DNA of 64,000 nucleotides from Clostridia bacterium (GTDB lineage Bacteria; Bacillota; Clostridia; Oscillospirales; Acutalibacteraceae): the NCBI GenBank assembly GCA_017481575.1, contig JAFUPA010000007.1, positions 1-64,000 on the forward strand. Direction: 5' to 3'. Below, in pieces: positions 1-8,813 of the stretch. Both the position numbers and the translations under genes were made by a program. Position 1 is the stretch's first letter, and each line of letters opens with the position of its first letter. The notes beneath the pieces were generated by a model, which worked only from the letters and a program-made list of their open reading frames with translations, did not search any database and was not told the DNA's origin.

Positions 1-214
1 TAATTTTAATAAAACTTGCTGTGTGCGTTGCCTCCCTTGCCCTAAAGGGAGGGGGACCACGAAGTGGTGGAGGGATATTATAAAGAATAGATTATGTTTA
101 CATTATAGGTCTGCGACGCAGAATATCCTCCCGTCACAGCTACGCTGTGCCACCCTCCTTTAGGCAAGGAGGGCTGGGTTCCTGCTAAATTGTAATTATC
201 CCGACAAATTAAAA
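1..214. repeat. 214-bp palindromic repeat, copy 1 (MITE/REP-like)
   Basis: This stretch is repeated, inverted and nearly identical, at 29059-29272, with about seven differences by eye. It contains two hairpin-rich halves whose outer arms (CTCCCTTGCCCTAAAGGGAG near 32-51 and CCCTCCTTTAGGCAAGGAGG near 153-172) are roughly complementary, and a small hairpin at 135-149. It abuts the 3' end of comM and may continue left of the window. No open reading frame of note lies inside. The structure suggests a non-autonomous mobile or REP-type element; that reading is inference. Confidence 0.8.
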
Positions 215-215
215 T

Positions 216-1754
216 TTACTTATTCCAAAATTTCCTGTCTAGTGAGCGGTATTGGATTGCTTCTGCAATGTGGGTCGCTTCAATTATTTCGGAATTGTCA
301 AGGTCGGCAATCGTCCTTGCAACACGCAGGATTTTATCGTAAGCACGGGCAGAAAGTCCGAGCTTGTCAAATGCCATCTGGAGCATCTTCATTGCAGGCT
401 CGCTTGCGACACAGAATTCTCTCGTCATTGCGGAGTTCATCTGTGCGTTGCAGTTTGCGGTTGTACCCCTAAGACGTTCCTGCTGAATTTTTCTTGCCGC
501 TTCCACACGCTCTCTGATCTTTGCCGACGGCTCACCCTTGTGCGTGTCGGAGAGCTTGTCAAAGTCTACGGGCGGTACTTCAATGTGAATGTCAATTCGG
601 TCAAGCAACGGGCCGCTGACCTTTGAAAGATACCTAGCCGCTGCACCCTCGTGGCAGGTACAGTCCCTGACGGGGTGACCGTAATATCCGCACGGGCAGG
701 GATTCATTGCACATACAAGCATAACCGAGCAAGGGTAGCACGACGTACCCGAAGCACGGGAAATTGTTATCTTTCCGTCCTCGAGAGGCTGACGCATGAT
801 TTCCATAGACTGTCTTGAAAACTCGGGCAACTCATCAAGAAAAAGTACACCGTTATGTGCAAGTGAAAGCTCACCGGGCTTCGGAATTGCACCGCCGCCC
901 GAAAGACCGACGGTTGAAACCGTGTGGTGCGGTGAACGGAAAGGTCTTGCTGTCACAAGTCGGGATTTGCCCTTTAAGGCTCCTGCAATTGAGTAGATTT
1001 TTGTTGTTTCAAGGCTCTCTTCAAATGTCATTGAGGGGAGTATTGACGGTATTCTTTTTGCAAGCATACTCTTGCCCGTGCCGGGACTGCCTATCATCAG
1101 CGTGTTGTGTCCGCCTGCGGCGGCAACCTCCAAAGCACGCTTGGCTTCAAACTGACCCTTTACGTCAGCAAAATCGGGCATATAAAGATAAGTGTCCTCG
1201 TCCTTTTCTTCATAAGGTACGGCAGGAGTGATTTTGACAAGTCCCTTGAGGTGGTCGATAACCTGATGAATGTCCGCAACAGGATAGATGTCAATACCCT
1301 CAACAACAGCGGCTTCGTTTGCATTTTCCTGAGGCACAAAAACACCCTTAAGTCCGTTCTGACAGGCACTTATAACCATTGGCAGAACACCGTTGACGTG
1401 GCGGATTTTGCCGTCAAGTGATAACTCACCGATAAAAGCATAGCCGTCCGTGTTCACGTTCAACTGTTCGGAGGCAAGAAGCAGAGTTATGAGCATGGCC
1501 AGGTCATAAACGGGACCCTCTTTGCGTCTGTCGGCAGGTGCAAGGTTAACCGTAATACGGCTTACGGGGAAGTCGAAGCCGCAGTTTTTGATTGCGGAAC
1601 GCACTCTGTCACGAGATTCGCTGACGGCTGAATCTGGCAGACCTACAACGTCAAATCTCGGCAATCCTCCCGAAATATCCGCCTCTACGGTGACAGGAAA
1701 AACCTCCATACCGTAGATACCCAAACTGTTGACCCTTGCAAACACAATGCTCAC
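216..1754 (-). CDS. comM: YifB/ComM family Mg-chelatase-like AAA+ ATPase
   Basis: The 512-aa protein has the full YifB/ComM layout: an N-terminal Lon-protease-like S5 fold domain (NLAPADRRKEGPVYDLAM), a central Mg-chelatase ATPase with Walker A GSPGTGKSM and Walker B LFLDELPEF, the family signature MNPCPCGYYGH followed by further cysteines, and the C-terminal helical lid. In naturally competent bacteria ComM is a branch-migration helicase that extends heteroduplex DNA during transformation; a role here is by family only. Length is normal. It is transcribed away from the fucose operon from a shared intergenic region, and a repeat element follows its stop codon directly. Confidence 0.93.
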   Translation of the reverse strand: MSIVFARVNSLGIYGMEVFPVTVEADISGGLPRFDVVGLPDSAVSESRDRVRSAIKNCGFDFPVSRITVNLAPADRRKEGPVYDLAMLITLLLASEQLNVNTDGYAFIGELSLDGKIRHVNGVLPMVISACQNGLKGVFVPQENANEAAVVEGIDIYPVADIHQVIDHLKGLVKITPAVPYEEKDEDTYLYMPDFADVKGQFEAKRALEVAAAGGHNTLMIGSPGTGKSMLAKRIPSILPSMTFEESLETTKIYSIAGALKGKSRLVTARPFRSPHHTVSTVGLSGGGAIPKPGELSLAHNGVLFLDELPEFSRQSMEIMRQPLEDGKITISRASGTSCYPCSVMLVCAMNPCPCGYYGHPVRDCTCHEGAAARYLSKVSGPLLDRIDIHIEVPPVDFDKLSDTHKGEPSAKIRERVEAARKIQQERLRGTTANCNAQMNSAMTREFCVASEPAMKMLQMAFDKLGLSARAYDKILRVARTIADLDNSEIIEATHIAEAIQYRSLDRKFWNK

Positions 1755-1774
1755 CTCAAAAATTTTATAAAAAC

Positions 1775-1803
1775 ATTAAAGCAAATTTATGCACTTTTTT
1801 CAA
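1775..1803 (-). promoter_or_regulatory. Candidate sigma-A promoter of comM
   Basis: On the minus strand a -35 TTGAAA (1803-1798) is followed after 17 bp by a -10 TTTAAT (1780-1775), about 20 bp before the comM ATG. The SD is GAGGTGAG just before the start. Confidence 0.5.
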
Positions 1804-1835
1804 GTAATTTACTTTATTTTTATTTTTTGTTATTG

Positions 1836-1877
1836 TATAATATCATAGAATAGGTATTATTCAGTAAAATACAAGGA
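1836..1877 (+). promoter_or_regulatory. Candidate promoter and SD of the fucose operon
   Basis: A perfect -10 TATAAT lies at 1836-1841; the -35 at 17 bp upstream is poor (TTTATT), which suits an activated promoter. A dyad GAATA-N5-TATTC sits just downstream, near 1848-1862, and could be an operator. The SD AAGGAG follows near 1872-1877. Confidence 0.5.
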
Positions 1878-1887
1878 GTACATAGCT

Positions 1888-2316
1888 ATGCTTAAAAACA
1901 TTCCCTCGGTGCTTTCACCCGAGCTTTTGAAAACTCTTATGGAAATGGGTCACGGCGATTATCTTGTAATCGGTGACGGCAATTTCCCTGCGGCAACAAA
2001 TGCAAAGCGTCTTATCCGTTGCGACGGTCACGGCGTGCCCGAAATTCTTGACGCTATCCTCAAGCTTATGCCGCTTGATACTTATGTTGAAAATCCCGTT
2101 GGTCTTATGGATAACGGCGACCCCGACAACCGTCCCGAAATCTGGGCAGTATACAAGGACATTATCGAAAAGAACGAGGGCGACAAGGGCATCGAGCTTG
2201 TTGAGCGTTTCGATTTCTACGATAAGGCAAAGGGAGCTTTTGCAATCATCGCAACAGGCGAAACAGCAATTTATGCAAACATTATTCTTCAAAAGGGTGT
2301 TGTAATCAATGACTAA
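1888..2316 (+). CDS. fucU: L-fucose mutarotase (RbsD/FucU family)
   Basis: The 142-aa protein matches the FucU branch of the RbsD/FucU family over its whole length: start MLKNIPSVLSPELLKTLMEM, the catalytic-histidine segment MGHGDYLVIGDGNFP, and the C-terminal TGETAIYANIILQKGV. FucU interconverts alpha- and beta-L-fucose so that the isomerase receives its preferred anomer. It opens a three-gene operon; its stop overlaps the start of the downstream kinase by 8 bp, which implies coupled translation. The presence of FucI downstream supports fucose rather than ribose as substrate. Confidence 0.93.
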   Translation: MLKNIPSVLSPELLKTLMEMGHGDYLVIGDGNFPAATNAKRLIRCDGHGVPEILDAILKLMPLDTYVENPVGLMDNGDPDNRPEIWAVYKDIIEKNEGDKGIELVERFDFYDKAKGAFAIIATGETAIYANIILQKGVVIND

Positions 2317-3775
2317 AAGAGTTCTTGCTTTTGACTTCGGTGCTTCAAGCGGACGTGCTATCATCGGTTGCTTCGACGGCGGAAAAATCACCCTCGAGGA
2401 GGTTCACCGCTTTTCAAATGACCCCGTAAGTGTCGGCGGTACTGTTTATTGGGATGTTCTTCGTCTTTTCCACGAGATTAAGCAGGGCATCATCAAGGCT
2501 CGTATGGCGGGCGGCTTCGACAGCATCGGTATTGACACATGGGGCGTTGACTTCGGTCTTATCGATGCCGAGGGCAAGCTGATGGAAAACCCCATTCACT
2601 ACCGTGACACAAGAACAGTCGGTCTTGTGGACGAGGCTTTCAAAACAATGCCGAAAGAAAAGCTCTACGGCATAACAGGTATTCAGTTTATGGAGCTCAA
2701 TACCTTGTTCCAGCTCATTTCACTTAAAAAATACAGACCGTGGATGCTCGAGCGTGCAGATAAAATGCTCTTTATGCCCGACCTTTTTGCATATATGCTA
2801 ACGGGCAAGATGTGTGCAGAATATTCAATCGCATCTACCTCACAGCTTATTGACCTTGAAACAAGCGGTTGGTCAAAGGAAATTCTCGATGCATTCGGTA
2901 TTAAAGAGGATATCTTTGCTCCGATTGTAAAGCCGGGTACAGTTCTCGGCACACTCACCCCCGAAATCTGCGAGGAGTGCGGTGTTGACCCTGTTCCCGT
3001 AATTTCAGTCTGCGGTCACGACACACAGTCGGCAATCACTTCCGTTCCTTGCGAAAGCGGCAACTTTGCTTTCCTTTCAAGCGGAACCTGGTCGCTTTTC
3101 GGCACAGAGCTTGAAAAGCCGATTGTCAACGAAACCTCACTTAACATCAACATCACAAACGAGGGCGGATTTGACGGCTCGGTCGGTTTCCTTAAGAACA
3201 TCATCGGCTTGTGGCTTATTCAGGAAAGCCGCCGTCAATGGCAACGTCAGGGCGAGGATTATTCCTACGCTGACCTTGAAAGAGAGGCTCTTGCGGCTGA
3301 ACCGTTCAAGTGTTTTATCGACCCCGATGCACCCGAGTTTGTTCCTCACGGCAATATCCCCAAGCGTGTTCAGGAGTTCTGTAAAAAGACAGGACAGTAT
3401 GTTCCGCAAACAGTTGGCGAGATTATGCGTTGCATCTACGAAAGCCTTGCAATGAAGTATAAGCTCACCTTCGAGAAGCTTTGCGAATGTACCGAGCGTG
3501 ATTACCCCGTAATCCACGTTATCGGCGGCGGCACAAAGGACACACTCCTTTGTCAGCTTACTGCAAATTCCTGCAACCGCACAGTCAAGGCAGGCCCGAT
3601 TGAGGCTACCGTTATGGGTAACGTTGCAGTTCAGCTTATGTCAGCAGATGCAGTTGCCGACATAAGCGCGGCAAGAAAGATTGTTGCAAACTCCTCAGAG
3701 CTCAAAACCTACGAGCCCACAGACGTGGATAAGTGGGAAGAGGCTTACGCAGATTTCCTTAAGATTGCGAAATAA
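2309..3775 (+). CDS. FGGY kinase of the rhamnulokinase (RhaB) family, probable L-fuculokinase
   Basis: The 488-aa protein is an FGGY carbohydrate kinase. By recall it follows RhaB rather than E. coli FucK: DFGASSGRAIIG at the N-terminal phosphate loop, SIGIDTWGVDFGLID, HYRDTRT, GIQFMELNTLFQL, SSGTWSLFG and the C-terminal IGGGTKDTLLCQLTANS. The family phosphorylates a ketose at O-1. Because it lies between fucU and fucI, the likely substrate is L-fuculose, although the family name would suggest L-rhamnulose; a dual role is possible. No aldolase gene follows in this operon, so the fuculose-1-phosphate aldolase must be elsewhere. Confidence 0.88.
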   Translation: MTKRVLAFDFGASSGRAIIGCFDGGKITLEEVHRFSNDPVSVGGTVYWDVLRLFHEIKQGIIKARMAGGFDSIGIDTWGVDFGLIDAEGKLMENPIHYRDTRTVGLVDEAFKTMPKEKLYGITGIQFMELNTLFQLISLKKYRPWMLERADKMLFMPDLFAYMLTGKMCAEYSIASTSQLIDLETSGWSKEILDAFGIKEDIFAPIVKPGTVLGTLTPEICEECGVDPVPVISVCGHDTQSAITSVPCESGNFAFLSSGTWSLFGTELEKPIVNETSLNINITNEGGFDGSVGFLKNIIGLWLIQESRRQWQRQGEDYSYADLEREALAAEPFKCFIDPDAPEFVPHGNIPKRVQEFCKKTGQYVPQTVGEIMRCIYESLAMKYKLTFEKLCECTERDYPVIHVIGGGTKDTLLCQLTANSCNRTVKAGPIEATVMGNVAVQLMSADAVADISAARKIVANSSELKTYEPTDVDKWEEAYADFLKIAK

Positions 3776-3836
3776 AATCAAAACTCCGCCGCAAGGCTGG
3801 AAATACAGTAAATTATTCTGAAAGGATGATATTATA

Positions 3837-5636
3837 ATGGCAGAAAACAGATTGATCGGCGATTATCCCGTAATTGGTATTCGTCCGGTAATTGATGGCA
3901 GAAGAGGACCTCTTAAGGTTAGAGAGGGTCTTGAGGATCAGACAATGGGTATGGCAAAAGCCGCGAAGAAGCTCTTTGAGGAAAACCTCAAGTATTCAAA
4001 CGGCGAGCCTGTTAAGGTTGTTATTGCTGATACAACAATCGGTCGTGTAGCAGAGGCTGCTGCTTGTGCAGAAAAGTTCAAGAAAGAGGGCGTTATGATT
4101 ACTCTTTCTGTTACACCTTGCTGGTGCTACGGTTCAGAAACAATGGATATGGACCCGATGACAATCAAGGGTGTTTGGGGCTTCAATGCAACAGAGCGTC
4201 CGGGTGCTGTTTACCTTGCATCTGTTCTTGCCGCTCACGCACAGAAGGGTCTTCCCGCATTTGGTATCTACGGTCACGACGTTCAGGAAGCAGACGAGTC
4301 AGAGAACATTCCTGCTGACGTTGAAGAGAAGCTTCTCCGCTTTGCACGTGCCGCTGTTGCAGTTGCAACAATGAAGGGCAAGTCATATCTTCAGATTGGT
4401 TCAATCTGTATGGGTATTGCAGGCTCATCAATCGACCCGAACTTCCTCGAGGAGTATCTCGGACTTCGTGTTGAGTCAGTTGACGAGGTAGAAATCATCA
4501 GACGAATGACAGAGGGCATCTACGACGAGGCAGAGTTCCGGAAGGCTCTCAAGTGGACAAAGGAAAACTGCAAGGAAGGCTTCGACAAGAACCCCGAGTT
4601 CGTAAGAAAGTCAGACGAGCAGAAGGAAAAGGATTGGGAATTTGTTGTTAAGATGATGGTTATCATCAAGGATCTTATGAACGGCAACAAGAATCTTCCC
4701 GCAGGCTGTGAAGAGGAAATGGTTGGTCACAACGCTATTGCCGCAGGCTTCCAGGGTCAGCGTCAGTGGACAGACTTCTACCCCAATGCAGACTTTGCAG
4801 AGGCTCTTTGCAACACATCATTCGACTGGAACGGCGCTCGTGAGCCGTACATCCTTGCAACAGAGAATGACGTTCTCAACGGCATTTCAATGCTCTTTAT
4901 GAAGTTGCTCACAAACAGAGCACAGATGTTTGCAGACGTTCGTACATACTGGTCAACAGACGCAGTTAAGCGTGTAACAGGCTACGACCTTGAAGGCAAG
5001 GCAAAGGAAGCAGACGGCTTTATCCACCTTATCAACTCAGGTGCTTGCTGCCTTGACGCTTGCGGCGAGGTTAAGGACGAGAACGGCAACGCTGTTATCA
5101 AGCCGTGGTACGAGATGACACAGGCTGATATCGACGCTTGTAACAAGGCAACAGAGTGGTGTCCTGCAGATAACGGTTACTTCCGTGGCGCAGGTTACTC
5201 CTCACGCTTCCTTACAAAGTCAGAAATGCCTGCAACAATGATAAGACTCAACCTTGTTAAGGGTCTCGGCCCTGTTGTTCAGATTGCAGAGGGTTATACC
5301 GTTGCACTTCCCGACGAGGTTTCAGATACAATCTGGAAGAGAACAGACTACACATGGCCCTGCACATGGTTCGCTCCGAGATGCACAGGCGAAGGTCCGT
5401 TCAAGTCAGCTTATGACCTTATGAACCATTGGGGTGCAAACCACGGTGCAATCTCTTACGGTCACATCGGTGCAGATATCATCACACTCTGCTCAATGCT
5501 TCGTATCCCCGTAACACTCCACAACGTTCCCGACGAGAAGATCTTCCGTCCGGCTTGCTGGAATGCTTTCGGTACAAAGAATCTCGAAGCAGCAGACGTA
5601 AAGGCATGCGAGGTATACGGCCCGCTTTACAAATAA
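3837..5636 (+). CDS. fucI: L-fucose isomerase
   Basis: The 599-aa protein matches FucI in length and order: N-terminal substrate-binding region with [20 protein letters not shown], the central [45 protein letters not shown], and the C-terminal domain with [18 protein letters not shown]. FucI is a Mn-dependent aldose-ketose isomerase that turns L-fucose into L-fuculose (and D-arabinose into D-ribulose) in the cytoplasm. A good SD (GAAAGGATGAT) precedes the ATG, 61 bp after the kinase. It is the last gene of the fucose operon and is followed by terminators. Confidence 0.96.
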   Translation: MAENRLIGDYPVIGIRPVIDGRRGPLKVREGLEDQTMGMAKAAKKLFEENLKYSNGEPVKVVIADTTIGRVAEAAACAEKFKKEGVMITLSVTPCWCYGSETMDMDPMTIKGVWGFNATERPGAVYLASVLAAHAQKGLPAFGIYGHDVQEADESENIPADVEEKLLRFARAAVAVATMKGKSYLQIGSICMGIAGSSIDPNFLEEYLGLRVESVDEVEIIRRMTEGIYDEAEFRKALKWTKENCKEGFDKNPEFVRKSDEQKEKDWEFVVKMMVIIKDLMNGNKNLPAGCEEEMVGHNAIAAGFQGQRQWTDFYPNADFAEALCNTSFDWNGAREPYILATENDVLNGISMLFMKLLTNRAQMFADVRTYWSTDAVKRVTGYDLEGKAKEADGFIHLINSGACCLDACGEVKDENGNAVIKPWYEMTQADIDACNKATEWCPADNGYFRGAGYSSRFLTKSEMPATMIRLNLVKGLGPVVQIAEGYTVALPDEVSDTIWKRTDYTWPCTWFAPRCTGEGPFKSAYDLMNHWGANHGAISYGHIGADIITLCSMLRIPVTLHNVPDEKIFRPACWNAFGTKNLEAADVKACEVYGPLYK

Positions 5637-5684
5637 GGACGGACTTCCCTGCAAAGCGAATAGCAAAAGAAACTATAAAGGTTG

Positions 5685-5713
5685 GCGGCTTGCTTGGTTG
5701 CAAGCCGCTTTTT
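5685..5713 (+). terminator. Intrinsic terminator after fucI
   Basis: A 9-bp GC-rich stem, GCGGCTTGC / GCAAGCCGC, with a 6-nt loop is followed by TTTTT. It closes the fucose operon. Confidence 0.85.
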
Positions 5714-5796
5714 GTATACGGTTTCTTTTTAAAAGATTTATTCGTCTTTGCAGAAAAGCCCCTTACTGTAAAGAATAAAAGAAAAATATGAATTTT

Positions 5797-5865
5797 ATCG
5801 GCTCGCAGAAATGTGAGCCGATTTTTCTGCAAAAAACGGCTTGCAATTACTGCAAGCCGTTTTTG
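5797..5865. terminator. Two further tandem stem-loops, probably bidirectional
   Basis: ATCGGCTC / GAGCCGAT (5797-5822) followed by TTTT, then ACGGCTTGCA / TGCAAGCCGT (5836-5860) followed by TTTT. The second is preceded by AAAAAA, so on the minus strand it can also end the zinc-ribbon gene that stops at 5881. With the hairpin at 5685, three terminators stand in a row. Confidence 0.75.
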
Positions 5866-5880
5866 CGTATTGATTAAGTT

Positions 5881-6255
5881 TTATCTGAGATGAAGCATCA
5901 GATACTCATAGCCCTCTTCGTACATCTCGAACATCTCGGGGTCATCAAGCATAGCCATGCCGCTTGCACCTAAAATTCCGATAAGCACGCCCCAGAGAAC
6001 GGAAAATACAATGCCTGAAACAAAGCCGATGATTCCGCCCTTTGCACAGCTCTTGGCTTTAAGCGGATAATCTTCCTTCCATACAAGGTAAAGCACAAGA
6101 CCGAGCACGGGGAACAGGAAGCACAAGAATGCAAATCCACCGCTCTTTTTGTCGTCAGCTTTTGCTGTCTTCGGCTTTTCAACCGCAACACCGCAGTTTA
6201 CGCAAACTACAGCATCGTCGTGAATTTCCGCACCGCAATTTCTGCAAAATGCCAT
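5881..6255 (-). CDS. Zinc-ribbon membrane protein of unknown function
   Basis: The 124-aa protein starts with a zinc ribbon (Cys4, Cys7, Cys19, Cys22: CRNCGAEI ... CVNCG), followed by a Lys-rich linker, then two hydrophobic segments (about residues 42-59 and 72-95) likely to span the membrane, and an acidic tail. This is the common zinc_ribbon_2 plus small membrane domain layout of Firmicutes; no enzymatic function is known. It is divergent from the downstream glycosyltransferase. The SD (GGGAGGAG) precedes the ATG well. Confidence 0.75.
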   Translation of the reverse strand: MAFCRNCGAEIHDDAVVCVNCGVAVEKPKTAKADDKKSGGFAFLCFLFPVLGLVLYLVWKEDYPLKAKSCAKGGIIGFVSGIVFSVLWGVLIGILGASGMAMLDDPEMFEMYEEGYEYLMLHLR

Positions 6256-6346
6256 AAAATCTCCTCCCTTTCATTTTGTATCTTCATTCTAAATGATTTG
6301 TAACTTCTTGTCAACAACTTTTTAAATGTGTCAGAATTTGTTATGG

Positions 6347-6375
6347 TTGAAAAAATGCAGGTTAAATGATATAAT
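6347..6375 (+). promoter_or_regulatory. Sigma-A promoter of the glycosyltransferase gene
   Basis: -35 TTGAAA (6347-6352), 17-bp spacer, -10 TATAAT (6370-6375). The SD AAGGAGG at 6389-6395 follows closely. Confidence 0.8.
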
Positions 6376-6402
6376 CAAAAAAAGTATCAAGGAGGTGTGC
6401 GT

Positions 6403-7518
6403 ATGAAGTCCGTGCTTGTTTTTATCGAGTCGCTTGACGGCGGCGGAGCAGAGGCAATTTTCAAAAACATTGTATCGGTTATCGACAAGTCGAAATTTGA
6501 CCTGACCGTTGTAACCGAAACGGACGGCGAACGGTATACAGACGAAGTCCGCCGTAATGTACGCCACCGCTGTTTTGTTAAAAGCAATGGTCTTCCGTTG
6601 TTTAACAAAGCGGTTATAAAGTATTCGTTGCTTGCCCCCGAAAGCCTTATACGCAACACGCTTATCCGAGGCAAATACGATGTTGAAATCGCATTCTGTG
6701 AGGGCTATGCGACCAAAATTATCGGCAATTCGGGCAAGAAAAACACAAAAAAAATTGCCTGGGTACATACCGATGTTATCAATCACCCGTGGAGCGAAGC
6801 AGTTTTCGGCGGTACTGAAAATGAAAAAAAGTGCTACGAAAATTTCGATGCAATCGTCTGTGTTTCCGAAACAATGAGAGAGTCATTTGTCAAAAAATAC
6901 GGTATGGCTGAAAAGGTACACGTTATTTACAATGTTATCGATGATGCCGATATTGTTAAAAAATCAAGCGAAAACGTTACTCTTGATTTGCAACGACCCT
7001 TGTTAACTCTTGCAGGCAGACTTACGGCAATCAAAGGCTACGACCGACTTGTGCGTGTTTGTGCAAAGCTCCGTGATTTAGGATATGATTTTTCCGTTGC
7101 AATCCTCGGCAAAGGTGAGGAAGAGGAAAATATCAGAAAACAGATTGAAGAAAATGCACTTGCTGACAGAATTAAGCTTTTAGGTTTTCAGGAAAATCCG
7201 CAAAAATATATTGCCGATTCTGATGTTTTTGTTTGCTCCTCTTATGCGGAGGGATACAGCACGGCAGTCAGCGAGGCAGTAGTTCTCAGTGTTCCTGTCG
7301 TGACAACGGAGTGCTCGGGAATGAGAGAAATTTTCGGCAATGAGGAGTGCGGAATAATCTGTGAAAACAGCGATGACGGACTTTTTGAGGCAATGAAAAA
7401 GGTGCTTGATGAGCCGAGCTTGCTCGAAAAATTCAAATCTGCCGAAAAAAGACGTGCGACCGCTTTCAGTACAGCCTCCCGAATTAAAGCGGTAGAAGAT
7501 TTTATCGATAATATTTAA
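6403..7518 (+). CDS. Glycosyltransferase, GT4-like (GT-B fold)
   Basis: The 371-aa protein has GT-B features: an N-terminal glycine-rich loop (SLDGGGAEAIFKNIV), a middle segment VCVSETMRESFVKKYG, the start of the nucleotide-binding half (LLTLAGRLTAIKGYDRLV), and the C-terminal EGYSTAVSEAVVLSVPVV, which carries the retaining GT4 E-x7-E motif. It should move a sugar from an NDP donor to an unknown acceptor, probably at the inner membrane face. I chose the ATG at 6403 over the GTG at 6397 because the SD AAGGAGG leaves 7 nt to this ATG. It is a single-gene unit with its own promoter and terminator. Confidence 0.88.
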   Translation: MKSVLVFIESLDGGGAEAIFKNIVSVIDKSKFDLTVVTETDGERYTDEVRRNVRHRCFVKSNGLPLFNKAVIKYSLLAPESLIRNTLIRGKYDVEIAFCEGYATKIIGNSGKKNTKKIAWVHTDVINHPWSEAVFGGTENEKKCYENFDAIVCVSETMRESFVKKYGMAEKVHVIYNVIDDADIVKKSSENVTLDLQRPLLTLAGRLTAIKGYDRLVRVCAKLRDLGYDFSVAILGKGEEEENIRKQIEENALADRIKLLGFQENPQKYIADSDVFVCSSYAEGYSTAVSEAVVLSVPVVTTECSGMREIFGNEECGIICENSDDGLFEAMKKVLDEPSLLEKFKSAEKRRATAFSTASRIKAVEDFIDNI

Positions 7519-7522
7519 CAAT

Positions 7523-7557
7523 AACAACTGTTGTTTTGCGACAGTTGTTTATTTTTT
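7523..7557 (+). terminator. Terminator after the glycosyltransferase
   Basis: AACAACTGT / ACAGTTGTT stem with a 9-nt loop followed by TATTTTTT. Confidence 0.8.
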
Positions 7558-7566
7558 GTTTAAAAT

Positions 7567-7597
7567 CATTGACGAAAAACTGCTGTCAATGTATAAT
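7567..7597 (+). promoter_or_regulatory. Promoter with overlapping inverted repeat (candidate operator)
   Basis: -35 TTGACG (7569-7574), 17-bp spacer, -10 TATAAT (7592-7597). A perfect 7-bp inverted repeat CATTGAC (7567-7573) / GTCAATG (7585-7591) brackets the -35 and spacer, where a repressor would block RNA polymerase. It controls the phosphoesterase / toroid / mini-GH38 operon. The regulator is unknown. Confidence 0.65.
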
Positions 7598-7626
7598 AAT
7601 TCTAAATGTATTCAGGAGGCAAAATT

Positions 7627-8781
7627 ATGTTCAGAGAGATAAAATCATTTGTTCTGCACAACACGTTTAAAGCGTTCATTTCGGCGGAGAACGCTGTTAA
7701 AAGTATGGGCGGCGGCAAGCTTGTAAAAAATATTTTTGATGTTGAACCGAAGTATGTCGGCAGCAGCGTCAGAATTCTAAAAGAAACCGACGACACTACA
7801 TATATCGCAAAGTACGACGCAAAGGGCAGAATTGATAACGGCAACTTTAAGATTATGGTTACAACCGACCTGCATCTGTGGAACGAAAAAGACCTTATCA
7901 ACAAGTCACTCGATATGCTCGCAAAGCATATTGCGGCAGAAAAGCCCGACCTTTTGCTTATAACAGGTGACGCAATTCTTACCGATTTCCAGCAGCTTGA
8001 CTGTATTCAGTTCGGCAGATTTATGGAAAAAACGGGCGTTTACTGGGCATACTGCTTCGGCAACCACGAAGCAAGAGCAGAAAAAGAATTCCACAAGTAC
8101 TTTATGCTCAAAAACATTGAAAGCTTCCCGCATTGCCTTTCAAAGTTCGGCGACCCCGAGCTTTTCGGATACGGTAATTTCAAAATCAATATTATGAACT
8201 CCGACAACAAAATCAAGCAGAGCATCTTTATGTTTGACTCGGGTCGTGATATGGAGCCTGAACATAACAAGGCACACGGTCTTCCTGCTGATATGAAGGG
8301 CTACGATTTTATCAAGAAAACACAGATTGATTGGTACAAAAACAGCATAAAAGAGCTTGAAGAGGAGCACGGCAAATTTAAGTCAATGGTGCTTATGCAT
8401 ATTCCCATTAAGGAATATGAGGAGGTTTTCGATTTTGTAGAGGGCGGCGAGTCTGTTCCTACGGGCAAGGCTGAAATTCTTTACGGCGGAATGTACGAGT
8501 CTGTCGGCTCTTCACCGTACAACAGCGGTCTGTTTGATGCAATCCTGGAACTTGGCAGTACAAACGCAGTTTTTGCCGGTCACGACCACGTTAACGATTT
8601 CTGTGCATTGTATAAGGGCGTTTATCTTGTTTACGCTCAGTGTAACGGCTACAATACATACACAATGGGCGAAAAATTCGGTTGGCCTGAAAAGGACTGG
8701 ATTCAGGGAGTTACAATGGTCAACGTTTCCGGCGACGGCTCGCTCACATTCAGACAAAGATTTAACAGAGATTATCTGTGA
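7627..8781 (+). CDS. Calcineurin-like metallophosphoesterase
   Basis: The 384-aa protein carries the full metallophosphoesterase metal site in order: TTDLHLW (D-x-H), ITGDAIL (GD), FGNHEAR (GNHE), LMHIP and FAGHDHVND (GHxH). There is no signal peptide, so it should be cytoplasmic; the substrate is unknown. I placed the start at the ATG at 7627 because the SD AGGAGG lies at 7613-7618, inside the longer reading frame that begins at 7606. It is the first gene of an operon with the toroid protein and the mini-GH38 protein. Confidence 0.85.
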   Translation: MFREIKSFVLHNTFKAFISAENAVKSMGGGKLVKNIFDVEPKYVGSSVRILKETDDTTYIAKYDAKGRIDNGNFKIMVTTDLHLWNEKDLINKSLDMLAKHIAAEKPDLLLITGDAILTDFQQLDCIQFGRFMEKTGVYWAYCFGNHEARAEKEFHKYFMLKNIESFPHCLSKFGDPELFGYGNFKINIMNSDNKIKQSIFMFDSGRDMEPEHNKAHGLPADMKGYDFIKKTQIDWYKNSIKELEEEHGKFKSMVLMHIPIKEYEEVFDFVEGGESVPTGKAEILYGGMYESVGSSPYNSGLFDAILELGSTNAVFAGHDHVNDFCALYKGVYLVYAQCNGYNTYTMGEKFGWPEKDWIQGVTMVNVSGDGSLTFRQRFNRDYL

Positions 8782-8813
8782 GACTATTACAGTAAAGAAA
8801 GGAAAGGTGCGAC

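Noticed and set aside
2309..3775. Frameshift or pseudogene at the fucU/kinase overlap
   Set aside because: Both proteins are complete at their ends, and an 8-bp overlap is a normal coupling arrangement.
5429..5832. Open frames over the fucI end and its terminators, both strands
   Set aside because: They cover terminator hairpins and the fucI 3' end, and lack SDs and family features.
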